Numbered from the stretch's first letter, positions 1-8,720 are shown. The stretch: 64,000 nt of DNA from Fulvimarina manganoxydans (GCF_900176465.1 NZ_FWXR01000007.1:1-64000); one strand, 5' to 3'. Notes: generated by a model from the letters alone, not told the origin. Numbers and translations are program-made.

Positions 1-123
1 CGATCCGCGAAATTCTCGAGACCGTCACAAATCGCGAATGTTCAAACTATCTCGCCAATTCAGGTTATGCACCGAGGTAAAATCATCTCGCTCTAATTGT
101 CTAGGCATGCCTAAATTTTGGTA

Positions 124-139
124 TTGTGCAGTGCGGCAA
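124..139. promoter_or_regulatory. Candidate TGC/GCA-rich operator upstream of small exported-protein gene
   Basis: The stretch TTGTGCAGTGCGGCAA lies about 110 bp before the small gene at 248. Similar TTGYGC...TGC words occur at 7113, 18662, 42827 and 42873, each upstream of a small gene. The TGC/GCA-rich pattern resembles binding sites of PhaR-type regulators of phasin genes. That link is an inference from memory of the pattern; the sequence shows only the repeated word. Confidence 0.3.
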
Positions 140-247
140 ATGTCGTAAGGTCAGGTGATCGCGACCGTTCGATGTATCATTCGAAGCGTGGTGTCGCGAG
201 CGGCGGCGAGGGAGGCGGCCGCCGGTAACCATCAAGGGGACCGAACG

Positions 248-442
248 ATGATTGCCATGACTCTCCTTCTCTGCCTGAAGAGCGTGCCGGAAGACTGCCA
301 TCGTGAAAACGTGGCCTTTCAGGGCTCGATGATGCAATGCGCCCTCTTCGGCCAAGCAGCCGCCGCCGAACATCTGAAAGGCCGCCCGGCCTGGTCGGTG
401 AAGAAAATCCGCTGTGAAGGGCGTCCGACCACGGACGCCTGA
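248..442 (+). CDS. Small cysteine-containing hypothetical protein, probably exported
   Basis: This 64-residue protein starts at an ATG preceded by AAGGGG nine bases upstream, which is why the longer in-frame reading from 155 is not used. It opens with a short hydrophobic stretch (MIAMTLLLCL) and has four cysteines (about residues 9, 17, 31 and 57), a spacing that recurs in a family of very short rhizobial proteins of unknown function. No enzymatic motif is visible. It could be an exported disulfide-bonded microprotein. The family resemblance is from memory and its function is unknown. Confidence 0.6.
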   Translation: MIAMTLLLCLKSVPEDCHRENVAFQGSMMQCALFGQAAAAEHLKGRPAWSVKKIRCEGRPTTDA

Positions 443-709
443 ATATCGCGATCCTCCGCTCCTCGTGCTGCAGTTCCCGTAAAGCCGTTTGAATCAAGCC
501 TTGGGCGGCGACCTCGGCAGGACGGTTCCCTTACAGGGCTGCCGAGGGGCCTGTAAAAGCGATGGCTTCACAAGCCCGTCGGCAAAACGAGCGTTCCGGA
601 TCCGGAGACGGCAGCCCAACTCGTGTGGATCAAACGGGCAGCCCTATGGAGCATTCCGCGACAGCTCGCATTGGGCGGCTGGCCGCGTTTGGATCGAAGC
701 CAAGTCCCA

Positions 710-1640
710 TCAAAGGTCGGGCGCTGGGCCCGTCGTCTTGGCGACGATAAATTCCGTCTCGAGACATTCGGGTGCCGGATTTTGGGTATCCGCTGATGCC
801 TCCAGAAGCTTTTCGACGGCCCGGCGTCCGATGGCTGCGATTGGTTGCGCGATGGTGGTCAGGCGCGGTGACGCAGCGGCGGCTTCAGGAAGGCCGTCGA
901 AACCGACAAGAGACGTCTGTGGGGACGGCGATCCCCCGTTTTGCCAGCCAATCGAGGGTGATTAGCGCGATTAGATCCGATTGCGCGATGATCGCCGTGG
1001 GATGCGACTTGGCGGCAAACAGTGCTTCGAGTGCGGGATGGATGGTGGCTTCATCGCTCAAGGTCTCGATGACGGGCACCGTCGCGGGTTCGACACTCCG
1101 CTCACGAAGGGCGGTGAACGTACCTTCGAGGCGACGTTTCGAGGCGTGATAGGCGACATCCTCGCCCACTTCGATTTGCTGAAAGCGATTTGCAGCCATT
1201 TCCATGGCGAGAACGGCGAAATGGCGATGTCCGAGATCGAGGAGATGCTGAGTTAGCGTGTGAGCGCCTGCGCGGTTGTCGATCCCGACACTCGGGAGGC
1301 GGTCGTCGGAACCGCCGAGATCGAGGGCTATGAAGGGGAGGCGACGATCTCGAGACCGTTGAATGAGCTTCTTCGCTCCGGTTAGGCAGAACAGGATGAA
1401 GCCGTCCACCAGCGCGCTTTCCATCGTCCAGGCGATATCCTTTTCGCGGCTTCCCGAGATCAGCGAAAGTCCAATGCCTCTTTCCTGCCACGCCTGTGAG
1501 ATCGCAGCCATGAGGCGTCGGGCAAAAGGGTCTTCGAATGGGTAGGCAAGCGGTTCCATGGTCGCGACGCCGATTGCGTTTGCGCGGCCTGCGCTCAGCA
1601 TCCGTCCTTTCGGGTCCGGTCCATCTGAGCCCTGCCGCAC
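710..1640 (-). pseudogene. LacI/PurR-family transcriptional regulator, decayed
   Basis: The leftward reading contains a clear LacI-type sugar-binding domain: an RANAIGVA start, AWTMESALVDGFILF, VGIDNRAGAHTLTQHLLDLGHRHFAVL, then HPTAIIAQSDLIALITLDWL. Two lesions are visible. Near position 908-912 the reading should continue from VPTDVS into VGFDG, but the frame changes by the equivalent of two missing bases. The rest (VGFDGLPEAAAASPRLTTIAQP to a stop at 710) is intact in another frame. At the 5' end the helix-turn-helix is absent, a stop interrupts the frame near 1680, and only short shards (DETMSA, ILAAIK) remain in mixed frames. It therefore probably no longer binds DNA. It may once have controlled the leftward hydrolase gene upstream. 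Confidence 0.75.
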
Positions 1641-1842
1641 GCGAACCCTGCCGGTCTTGATCGCTGCGAGGATGGATCAGGCGGACATCGTTTCGTCGGC
1701 CGCTCGTTCTTGTCTGTCAGATGGAAAGAGCTGACGATTGACCGAAGCGTCGAGGATATCGGGTTCACGATCAACTCACCACCTGCGGCCGAGCGTCGTG
1801 TCCTGCGCGATTGATTCTGACTGATCGCCCTGTTCTCGGTCG

Positions 1843-2847
1843 TTATTTGAGAGGGCGCGGGGTGTGGCCATCCACGTTTACGTTGAAGGGGTGGTGGTGG
1901 AGATCGGCGCGAATCTGCCGGCGCCAAATTCGTGCAGGATCGCTCAGTGTCTCGGTCAGGTCGGCAAAGATCAGGCTGGGCGAAGCATTCGAGTCCGCGA
2001 TCGCGGCGACATGGCCATGCGGTGCTGCAATCAGGGAACGAGCCATTTGGCCAGAAAAGGCATGAACGGATAAGGTCGTCCAGAATGCAAGGCTCGCCGA
2101 ATGGCCAATGATTTCGGCCTCGAAGGCACGTTGGCGTTCGCTCGTCCCGCCCGTCGTCGAAACGAGAAGGCAGTCGACATCGCGTCCCTCGTAGTCCATC
2201 GCGATCTCGGAATAATGGGATTCCGTACCCAGGGCGCAGGCGAAGCGAAGGCCGCTTATATCGAAGGTTTGCGGCCGGTTGCCCCGCGCATACAGGAAGC
2301 TGGTTTTCGTGTAGGAGAGCATCCGCTCGTCGTAACGGATCGTGATCTTTCCATCAGCCGATATGACGAAGAGGCTGTTGAAGGGCCGCGTCGATCCGTC
2401 GTCGCGGTAAGGAAGGCCGATGACCGTCCAGAGTCCCAGATGTTGGGCCTCGGCGCGGATTTTTTCGAATTCCGCCTGCAACGCGCTCCAATCGACGCGC
2501 GACCAGTCCGCCGGACCGATCTCTTTTGGCCCTGAGGCGGAAAGCGCCCGCTTTTCCGGTTGAAACAGAGATGTTTCCGGAAATTGGATGAGTTTGGCGT
2601 CTGCGCCTCGCGCGGCTCGCATCAAATTACGAAGCCGCTCTCCATGCTGGGTGAGCCCGGATCTGTCCGACAAACTGTTGAAGAGAGGCGACTGTGCGAC
2701 CGCAATGCGGAGCGACGGGACGCTAGAGCACTCCCCCTCGTTCGTCAGCACGATCTTTCGCAGGTGACTGAGAGCTGTGGAATAGGATTCGCCGGTTTTG
2801 GCGGCGCGTGCGCGAACAAGCGACTTGAATCGCCGATTGCGGGTCAT
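1843..2847 (-). CDS. Nitrilase-superfamily (carbon-nitrogen hydrolase) protein with atypical active site
   Basis: This 334-residue protein begins at an ATG preceded by GAAAGG. Residues 1-35 form a basic helical leader (KSLVRARAAKTGESY), a motif seen at the N-terminus of unrelated small proteins. The hydrolase domain follows from LRIAVAQS at 47, with the glutamate of the Glu-Lys-Cys triad at QFPETS (E91). At the expected lysine site the protein reads RYDERML (E174), and at the expected nucleophile site it reads CALGTES, with glycine 207 where cysteine normally precedes the following acidic residue. C204 is three residues off. I recall relatives sharing RYDERML and CALG, so this may be a subfamily trait rather than decay. 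The substrate is unknown and it stands alone next to a decayed regulator. Confidence 0.75.
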   Translation of the reverse strand: MTRNRRFKSLVRARAAKTGESYSTALSHLRKIVLTNEGECSSVPSLRIAVAQSPLFNSLSDRSGLTQHGERLRNLMRAARGADAKLIQFPETSLFQPEKRALSASGPKEIGPADWSRVDWSALQAEFEKIRAEAQHLGLWTVIGLPYRDDGSTRPFNSLFVISADGKITIRYDERMLSYTKTSFLYARGNRPQTFDISGLRFACALGTESHYSEIAMDYEGRDVDCLLVSTTGGTSERQRAFEAEIIGHSASLAFWTTLSVHAFSGQMARSLIAAPHGHVAAIADSNASPSLIFADLTETLSDPARIWRRQIRADLHHHPFNVNVDGHTPRPLK

Positions 2848-3196
2848 GGTGGCCGGACCTTTCTCAGGTCTCGCACGCGCATTTCCCCAGCAATGCACGT
2901 CGAGACGATCGGGCCGATCCACTATCGCCCGAGACCTTGAAGGTCCCTTTGCCTCTCACTGACGAACCGGCTGGGGCGGAACGGAAGAGGTTGGGCGTCG
3001 GGCGTTGCCTTGGCCGAAATCATGACCGCCATCCCGCGAGTCGTCAATCGCCTCCTTATCGTCCTGGCGAGCGACGCGCCCCGCCTTGCAGCCTGAATGC
3101 CTGCTGAACGTCAGCTTCCAGAACCATTCAGCGCCGCGGAGGCAATCTTCCTGTCATCGCACCCGATGTGCTTGGCCGGAAAGAGGAGATGGCCCG
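2848..3196. other. Intergenic region between divergent genes
   Basis: About 350 bp separate the leftward hydrolase gene from the rightward exported-protein gene. It must hold both promoters. I see no reading frame with coding character, no RNA gene and no clear operator. Confidence 0.6.
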
Positions 3197-3574
3197 ATGT
3201 TCAAGACCCTGTCTCGTACAATTTGTCTCGTGGCGGCGCTTGCTGCCGGTGCAACGGCGATCGGCACGGCGCCAGCGGCGGCCGACGGTTTCCGATTCGG
3301 CATCACGATCGGCGACGGACCGCGTCATTTGACGCCGGCCGGTCATCGCGGTGATCGCTGGGATCGCGGCCATCGTCGTGGCCGGGGGCATTACGGTCGT
3401 GGCTGCTCGCCGCGCGAAGCAGTCCATAAGGCCCGCCGCATCGGCATTCATCGGGCCCGCGTCGTCGATGTGGGCCATCGATCGGTGGCGGTCGCCGGCC
3501 GCTCGCGCGGTGATCGCACGCTGGTTCGCTTCGCCCGCGCACCCGGATGCCCGGTGCTCCGCATTCGTGGCTGA
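3197..3574 (+). CDS. Small secreted His/Arg-rich protein of a rhizobial family
   Basis: The 125-residue product starts at an ATG with AAGAGGAG 9-16 bases upstream. Residues 1-30 form a signal peptide (LVAALAAGATAIGTAPAAADG). The mature part has a low-complexity HRGDRWDRGHRRGRGHYGRG segment, followed by a compact C-terminal domain beginning CSPREAVHKARRIGIHRARV and ending ARAPGCPVLRIRG. This CSPR...GCPV pair of cysteine motifs is, to my recollection, typical of a widespread hypothetical exported family in Rhizobiales. A periplasmic or surface location is inferred. No enzymatic residues are recognisable. Confidence 0.75.
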   Translation: MFKTLSRTICLVAALAAGATAIGTAPAAADGFRFGITIGDGPRHLTPAGHRGDRWDRGHRRGRGHYGRGCSPREAVHKARRIGIHRARVVDVGHRSVAVAGRSRGDRTLVRFARAPGCPVLRIRG

Positions 3575-3675
3575 ACTCGCCTCCGCAACGCCAAAGCCTT
3601 TCCGCTAGCGGATGGTTTGAGATCAACGTGGAAAACCTCGGGTCGCGGCTCATCGCGGCCCGAGGTCTCATCCGT

Positions 3676-4434
3676 TCAGGAACCGCCGATACCATAGACG
3701 AGGCGGATATCGGCCGAGACGGTGACTTCGCCGATCTCGACCGGGACAGACGGGCTCGCCTCGGCCATGGCCCGCATGACGCCGCCCTTGGCCATCGGGC
3801 TCGGGTTTTCGCCCATGCGTTCGGTGATCTTCCGGATCGATCCGAGCTCGACGCCCGCGGCCTCGGCATAAAGGGTCGCTTTGGCGCGTCCGTCGGCGAC
3901 GGCCTTTCGCCGAGCTTCGTTGAGAAGCTCGGTCGGGTCGGCGAGGGAGAATGCAATATCGCCACCCTGATTGACGCCTGCCTCGACCGCTCGGTCGAGA
4001 TAGTCGCCGATCGAGGCGATCTCGCGAACCGTTACCATGATCGAATTGCGCGCCTCATATCCGACGATCTGCGGCTCGCGACGGGGCTGGCTCTGATCCT
4101 CGTAGTTATATTGCGGAGATATCTGGAAATAGGCGGTTTGCAGATCGCGGTCTTCAGCGCCGAGATCGCGCATGGCCGAAAGCACGGCCTGCATCGTCTC
4201 GCTTGCGGCCGCGACGGCGCTTTTTGCCGTTTCGCCGCTCTTGACCACGGTGAAACTAAGCCGCGCCTCGTCCGGCGCCGCGCTGGCTTCGCCATGGCCT
4301 TCGACCATGATCGAGCCCTTTCGCGCCGTGTCTTGGGCGAGGCTCGGCGATGCGGCCAGGGCACAAGCGATCGACAGGGCCGCAAGAAGGCCTGCCCGCG
4401 GGCGGAACCATGGGGCCGAGAAGAGATAGTACAC
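3676..4434 (-). CDS. SIMPL-domain (DUF541, YggE-like) periplasmic protein
   Basis: The protein has 252 residues from a GTG start. That start was chosen because GGAG lies eight bases upstream and it leads straight into a signal peptide (GLLAALSIACALAASPSLAQD). The long in-frame extension to 4587 lacks a ribosome site. The SIMPL domain covers about residues 40-250: SIMVEGHGEASAAPDEARLSF, VLSAMRDLGAEDRDLQTAYF, VEAGVNQGGDIAFSLADP, and a terminal ADIRLVYGI. Family members (YggE of E. coli) are periplasmic and linked to oxidative-stress defence, with no known catalysis. The gene is monocistronic and divergent from the flavin reductase gene. Confidence 0.85.
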   Translation of the reverse strand: MYYLFSAPWFRPRAGLLAALSIACALAASPSLAQDTARKGSIMVEGHGEASAAPDEARLSFTVVKSGETAKSAVAAASETMQAVLSAMRDLGAEDRDLQTAYFQISPQYNYEDQSQPRREPQIVGYEARNSIMVTVREIASIGDYLDRAVEAGVNQGGDIAFSLADPTELLNEARRKAVADGRAKATLYAEAAGVELGSIRKITERMGENPSPMAKGGVMRAMAEASPSVPVEIGEVTVSADIRLVYGIGGS

Positions 4435-4622
4435 GGGCGAAACTCCATTCGAGCGGGCAGGGCAAGGATCGCGTCGACCGCTTCCCCTCTTTGAGTCTTT
4501 TGACAGGTGGGAAGCTGCCGAGGCCATGTGGCCGTTTGTGGGCCGCGAAGGCTTGAGAGATTTGCACCCCGTATCGACTTCGTCCAAACCAACGAGGCGA
4601 ATGTCGTGAAAGGGCGTGTCTC

Positions 4623-5858
4623 ATGAGAATCGTCATCGTCGGCGCCGGGCAAGCCGCTGTGCAGCTCGCTGCGAGCTTGCGGCAGGAGGGGCACGAGGGA
4701 GAGATCGTCCTTCTGGGCGACGAGCCGGGCCTGCCGTATCAACGTCCGCCGCTTTCCAAGGCTTACATGAAGGAAGGAGATGCCGATCGGCTGATCCTCA
4801 AGCCGCAGAGCTTCTTTGAGAAGAACAGGATCGAGAGGCGGGAATCGCTGCGCGTGAAGGAGATCGATCGCGCGGGGCGCCAGGTGACGTCTGAGACTGG
4901 CGAGACGATCGCCTATGACCATCTGGTTCTGGCAACCGGCGCCCGCAATGCGCGCCCGCCGATCGAGGGCGCCGATCACGAGAGCGTCGTGGAATTGCGC
5001 ACGCTTGCCCATGCGGCCGATATCCGCGATCGCCTGGCTCGATCGCGGCGCGCGGTGATTGTCGGTGGCGGTTTCATTGGCCTGGAATTTGCCGCCATGG
5101 CAGAGGCCGCGGGCGTTGCGACCACGGTGGTGGAAGCCGGACCTCGCCTGATGGCGCGTGCGGTTTCGCCGGCGATTTCCGAGCGGTTTAAGGCCTTCCA
5201 CCGGGCGGCGGGCACCGAAGTTCTTCTCGATGCGCCGGCCGCTCGTATCCTCGCGCCCACGGGCAGTGCTGCCGACCGTGTTGTTCTCGCCGATGGCAGC
5301 GAGATCATGGGCGATCTCGTCATGGTCGCCACAGGGGTCAAGCCGAATGTCGAACTGGCCGAGGCAGCGGGGCTGGCCGTTCTGAATGGCATTACAGTGG
5401 ATGAGAGCCTGTCGACCGGGGACGAAACGATCTCCGCCATTGGCGACTGCGCGTCCGTGCCCGGGCCTCTCGGCATTCATCTCAGACTGGAATCGGTTCA
5501 GGCGGCAACAGATCAGGCCCGCCATCTTGCACGCCGCCTCGTCACCGGCTGTCGGGAGACCTATCAGGCCGTTCCCTGGTTCTGGAGCGATCAGGGCAGT
5601 CTGAAGTTGCAGATCGCTGGCCTCTCCCAAGGGGCGGATCATTTCCATTCTTTGGGGGAGGAGACCGTCGATACCGTTTTCGGTTTCCGGGCTGGAACGC
5701 TCGTTTCGGTGGAGACCGTCAACCAGCCCGGTCAACATATGGCGGCGCGCAAACTCCTGGCCGGCGAGACGCCGATCTCCCGCGAGGCGATCGAGGCGGC
5801 AGGGTTCGATCTCAGAGCTCTTGCCAAAGGCCAAGCGCCGGCCAGGGCCGCCGAATGA
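4623..5858 (+). CDS. FAD/NAD-dependent ferredoxin reductase-type oxidoreductase
   Basis: At 411 residues this matches the putidaredoxin/rhodocoxin reductase family. It has an N-terminal FAD site IVGAGQAAVQLA (residues 4-15), the signature YQRPPLSKAYMKEG (about 40-53), the NAD-binding site VIVGGGFIGLEFAA (about 145-158) and a second FAD contact TISAIGDCA (about 270). A C-terminal reductase domain contains RLESVQAATDQARHLA. Such enzymes pass electrons from NAD(P)H to a [2Fe-2S] ferredoxin that feeds a P450 or dioxygenase. No ferredoxin or oxygenase gene is adjacent. The gene overlaps the next by four bases (ATGA), so the two are probably translationally coupled. Confidence 0.88.
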   Translation: MRIVIVGAGQAAVQLAASLRQEGHEGEIVLLGDEPGLPYQRPPLSKAYMKEGDADRLILKPQSFFEKNRIERRESLRVKEIDRAGRQVTSETGETIAYDHLVLATGARNARPPIEGADHESVVELRTLAHAADIRDRLARSRRAVIVGGGFIGLEFAAMAEAAGVATTVVEAGPRLMARAVSPAISERFKAFHRAAGTEVLLDAPAARILAPTGSAADRVVLADGSEIMGDLVMVATGVKPNVELAEAAGLAVLNGITVDESLSTGDETISAIGDCASVPGPLGIHLRLESVQAATDQARHLARRLVTGCRETYQAVPWFWSDQGSLKLQIAGLSQGADHFHSLGEETVDTVFGFRAGTLVSVETVNQPGQHMAARKLLAGETPISREAIEAAGFDLRALAKGQAPARAAE

Positions 5859-6637
5859 GCGAGGCGGACCTTCTCTTTGAGACGCGTGACGGCATTGGCT
5901 GGATCACCTTCAATCGATCCTCGTCCCGCAATGCCTTGACTCTCGACATGTATGACCGCCTCGAAGCGATTTGCGCTTCCCTCGAAGCCGGCGGACCGGT
6001 TCGATGCCTGGTCCTCACCGGGGCCGGTGACAAAGCCTTCGCCGCGGGAACCGATATGAGCGAATTCCGTGCTTTTGCGCGGGACGAGGACGCGCTGGCC
6101 TATGAGGCGCAGATGGATCGCGTGATGGGGGCGGTCGAGGCTTGTTCGGTTCCGACCATCGCGGCCATCGCGGGGGCCTGCACGGGCGGTGGGGCGGCGA
6201 TTGCAGCGGCCTGCGACATGCGCCTTGCGAACGCCAATTTGCGCTTCGGCTTTCCGATCGCCCGGACGCTCGGCAACTGCCTGTCGATCGCCAACCTGTC
6301 CCGCCTCGTCGCACTGATCGGCGCAGGGCGCACGAAGGAGTTGATCTTCACCGCAAGGCTCGCAGGGGCGGAGGAGGCGAGGGCGATCGGCCTCGTTTCC
6401 GAAATCCTTCCCGACCATTCCAGCCTGATGGCGCGCGCGAGGGATCTCGCCGAGACGATTGCCGGCCATGCGCCCTTGACGCTTGCGAGCACGAAGGAGG
6501 CACTTCGGCGCCTGCGTTTGGAGGGCGCGGGCGCCGAAGACCGCGACCTGATCGTGTCGGCTTATATGAGCGCTGATTTTCGGGAAGGGATGGAAGCGTT
6601 TTTGGCCAAACGGAAGCCGCAATGGACAGGGCGCTGA
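5855..6637 (+). CDS. Enoyl-CoA hydratase/isomerase-family (crotonase) protein
   Basis: The 260-residue product has crotonase landmarks: FNRSSSRNALTLDMYDRLEA, the oxyanion-hole segment AGTDMSEFRAF and AIAGACTGGGAAIAAACD. At the first catalytic glutamate position of rat crotonase the protein reads FPIARTLG instead of QPEIKLG, so that glutamate is replaced by Ile. The second is retained in TKELIF. It is therefore unlikely to be a standard hydratase and may be an isomerase, hydrolase or lyase of the superfamily. It is coupled to the upstream flavin reductase through an ATGA overlap, but the shared pathway is not evident. Confidence 0.82.
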   Translation: MSEADLLFETRDGIGWITFNRSSSRNALTLDMYDRLEAICASLEAGGPVRCLVLTGAGDKAFAAGTDMSEFRAFARDEDALAYEAQMDRVMGAVEACSVPTIAAIAGACTGGGAAIAAACDMRLANANLRFGFPIARTLGNCLSIANLSRLVALIGAGRTKELIFTARLAGAEEARAIGLVSEILPDHSSLMARARDLAETIAGHAPLTLASTKEALRRLRLEGAGAEDRDLIVSAYMSADFREGMEAFLAKRKPQWTGR

Positions 6638-6729
6638 TCAAGGATCCGGTCTTTATTCGGACGCGCCCGAATCAAGCGAAGATGAGGAGGCGAAAAGCCT
6701 CGCTCCGTTTGGACCAAGGCCTCGGCCGA

Positions 6730-6891
6730 TCAGTTGGACAGGCCATAGGTGGCGATCGTGACCACCTCGTCCCGCATCACCAATGCGAAAACCAGAAGAG
6801 CAATGACGCTCAACAGGACGGCAACGGCCGTCATATTCGCCAAGATGGCTCGCGGGCTGCGGAGCGCCTTCTGCTTTTCGCCGAGCTGCAT
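6730..6891 (-). CDS. Single-pass membrane microprotein (53 aa)
   Basis: A leftward ATG frame encodes 53 residues: a basic N-terminus (MQLGEKQKALRSPRAILAN), one strongly hydrophobic helix (TAVAVLLSVIALLVFALVM, residues 21-39) and a short polar tail (RDEVVTIATYGLSN). The positive-inside pattern suggests an N-in membrane protein. The ribosome site (AGAGAC) is weak. Third-position GC is high, like neighbouring genes. It converges with the crotonase gene. I recognise no family; the coding call rests on composition and the clean helix. Confidence 0.5.
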   Translation of the reverse strand: MQLGEKQKALRSPRAILANMTAVAVLLSVIALLVFALVMRDEVVTIATYGLSN

Positions 6892-7112
6892 GGTTCGTCT
6901 CTGTCAAACCTTAAGCATCGCGCATACGCGATGTCTTCGTCCCACCAGAATAACGAGGCAAGACATTAAGCGTTCCGCTGGGTTCCTTCAGTGGGCGCGC
7001 GGTGGCTTACGGTTGAGAGGGCAGCCCCAAAACCATCGTTGAAGCGATGGATAGGGTTAAACAATCCTGCATGCGATTTGTGCATGGCTGGGCTGGCACA
7101 GCTGCGCTTCTA

Positions 7113-7126
7113 TTGCGCTGCAGCAA
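7113..7126. promoter_or_regulatory. Candidate TGC/GCA-rich operator
   Basis: TTGCGCTGCAGCAA sits 54 bp upstream of the 53-residue gene at 7180. It is a near-palindrome related to the words at 124, 18662 and 42873. It resembles PhaR-type sites upstream of phasin genes, which is an inference. Confidence 0.35.
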
Positions 7127-7179
7127 GGCCTATCTCCGGGTCACACACATTCGTAAGACCGATCAGGAGATCAGAACAG

Positions 7180-7341
7180 ATGAACCGCGTTTCTCGCTTT
7201 GCCGGTGGCTTCGGCCGTTTCTTCAATCAGGTCCGCGCCGCCCGGGCCTGCGCGAGTGCTCTTGAGGCCGGCCGCGTTCCGTCCGATGAAGCCCTGCGCA
7301 CGCTCGGTCTCAATCGCGATACCTTTACGCGCGAATTCTGA
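7180..7341 (+). CDS. Small conserved-type hypothetical protein (53 aa)
   Basis: The ATG at 7180 has AGGAGA ten bases upstream. The product (MNRVSRFAGGFGRFFNQVRA at the start, ending GLNRDTFTREF) has an N-terminal basic amphipathic helix and a C-terminal segment with ALEAGRVPSDEALRTLGL. Short proteins with a phasin-like or DUF1127-like helix followed by P-x-D-x-x-L-R-x-L-G-L are common in rhizobia. I recognise the pattern but no named function. Cytoplasmic location is inferred. Confidence 0.65.
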   Translation: MNRVSRFAGGFGRFFNQVRAARACASALEAGRVPSDEALRTLGLNRDTFTREF

Positions 7342-7433
7342 GCCGTCAGCGCGCTCGTTTCGAAGCGCGCCTGATGCCTGGACAGCGGCGCTCTGGCGGA
7401 CGGAGCGCCTGAAATTGGGCGATGGGCTCGGCG

Positions 7434-8720
7434 CTATCGCCATTCCACATCCGCGCCGAGCTCCTTCAGGCGCTCGACGAATTTTGGGTGAGCGCGACGG
7501 ATCGGATCGGCGTTCTTGATGATCGACTCCCCGTCGATCTGAATGGCTGCGATGAAGAGGGCTAGCACCACACGGATGATGTAGGGCGCCTCGACGATGG
7601 CGGGGCGCAGACGCGTTCCGCCGAAGACGATCAGGCGATGCGGGTCCGACAGATGGACCTTGGCGCCGAACTTGTTCAGCTCCGCGCTCCATCCCAGCGC
7701 ACCCTCATAGATCTTGTTCCAGAACATGATGTCGCCGGTGCAGCCGATCGAGACGCCGATCGCCTGGGGGAGGAGATCGGCCGGAAAATACGGCCACGGC
7801 GCGGCCTCGATCTTCTGCAGCATCTCCACCGTATAGGGGCGCTCAATCTCGCGATTCCAGCCATCGACGGTTAGAACCCCGTCGCCTTCGGTGATCTGAA
7901 GGCCGAGCTTTTGAAACTGGCGGATGATCAGAACCATGTGCTCAGTGACATCGGTGCGCACGGAGATACGTCCGCCAGTCACCCCGCCGATCGCCAGGAA
8001 GGTCGCCACCTCGTGATGATCGTCGGGAACGACGACGGAGGCGCCGGACAGATGGGAAACACCCGTCACCGTAAGGCGCGAAGTGCCGATGCCCTCGATC
8101 TTCGCGCCCATCGCCTCCAGCATCCGGCAGAGCGCCTGGACATGCGGCTCCGAAGCGGCGTTGGTCAGCGTCGAGATGCCTTCCGCCGTCGCCGCCATCA
8201 TCAAAAACGTTTCCGTCGCCGTCACCGAGGCATAATCGGCCCAGATATGCTGCGCCCGGTTCACCGGCGCGCCTTCGATGCGATAGGGCCGCGTCTCACG
8301 CATCGTGCAGCCGAAGCGGCTCAGAATATGAAGATGCGGGTCGATCTCGCGAAGGCCGAGGGCGCAGCCCTTGGCATCGGTGTCGAAAAAGAGCTTCTTG
8401 GCGCGCGTGATGACGGGCGCGAGCAGTAGGACTGCCGACCGGATACCCAGCGGCAGCTCCGCCTCGGCCGAGGATAGCTGGGCCAGGTCGTGGCGCACGG
8501 AGATCGTCCCAGCGTCACGGTCCCAGGAAACATCCGATCCGCAGCGCCGGAAATAGTCGAGGATCTTCTCGACGTCGCTGATCTCCGGGACATTCTCGAT
8601 CGTCGTCGCATCGTCGGTAAGCAGCGAGGCACACAGCATCGGGAGAACGGCATTCTTATTGCCGAACGGCTTGATCTCGCCGGAAATCGGCTTTCCGCCT
8701 CTGACGATCAGTTCGCTCAT
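7434..8720 (-). CDS. murA: MurA-family enolpyruvyl transferase, divergent paralogue
   Basis: The 428-residue protein starts at an ATG with AAGGA upstream. It has the EPSP-synthase fold signatures of UDP-GlcNAc 1-carboxyvinyltransferase: FGNKNAVLPML (K22, N23), the catalytic-loop cysteine in KGCALGLREIDPH (C119), and the acid-base aspartate in PWPYFPADL (D315). Canonical MurA has PGFPTDMQAQ at the last site and a different catalytic-loop context. The PWPxFPADL form is the one I associate with a second MurA-like family in actinomycetes and some alphaproteobacteria. It may make UDP-GlcNAc-enolpyruvate as a second MurA or act on a related substrate. It is leftward, 195 bp downstream of anmK, so a cell-wall role is plausible. 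Confidence 0.8.
   Translation of the reverse strand: MSELIVRGGKPISGEIKPFGNKNAVLPMLCASLLTDDATTIENVPEISDVEKILDYFRRCGSDVSWDRDAGTISVRHDLAQLSSAEAELPLGIRSAVLLLAPVITRAKKLFFDTDAKGCALGLREIDPHLHILSRFGCTMRETRPYRIEGAPVNRAQHIWADYASVTATETFLMMAATAEGISTLTNAASEPHVQALCRMLEAMGAKIEGIGTSRLTVTGVSHLSGASVVVPDDHHEVATFLAIGGVTGGRISVRTDVTEHMVLIIRQFQKLGLQITEGDGVLTVDGWNREIERPYTVEMLQKIEAAPWPYFPADLLPQAIGVSIGCTGDIMFWNKIYEGALGWSAELNKFGAKVHLSDPHRLIVFGGTRLRPAIVEAPYIIRVVLALFIAAIQIDGESIIKNADPIRRAHPKFVERLKELGADVEWR

Noticed and set aside
443-709. Remnant gene between the first small gene and the LacI pseudogene
   Set aside because: Frames in this stretch give no recognisable family and no start with a ribosome site. Small dyads around 516-570 have no clear function.
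4435-4587. 51-codon N-terminal extension of the SIMPL protein
   Set aside because: The extension is polar, has no ribosome site and would bury the signal peptide. The GTG at 4434 has GGAG at proper spacing.
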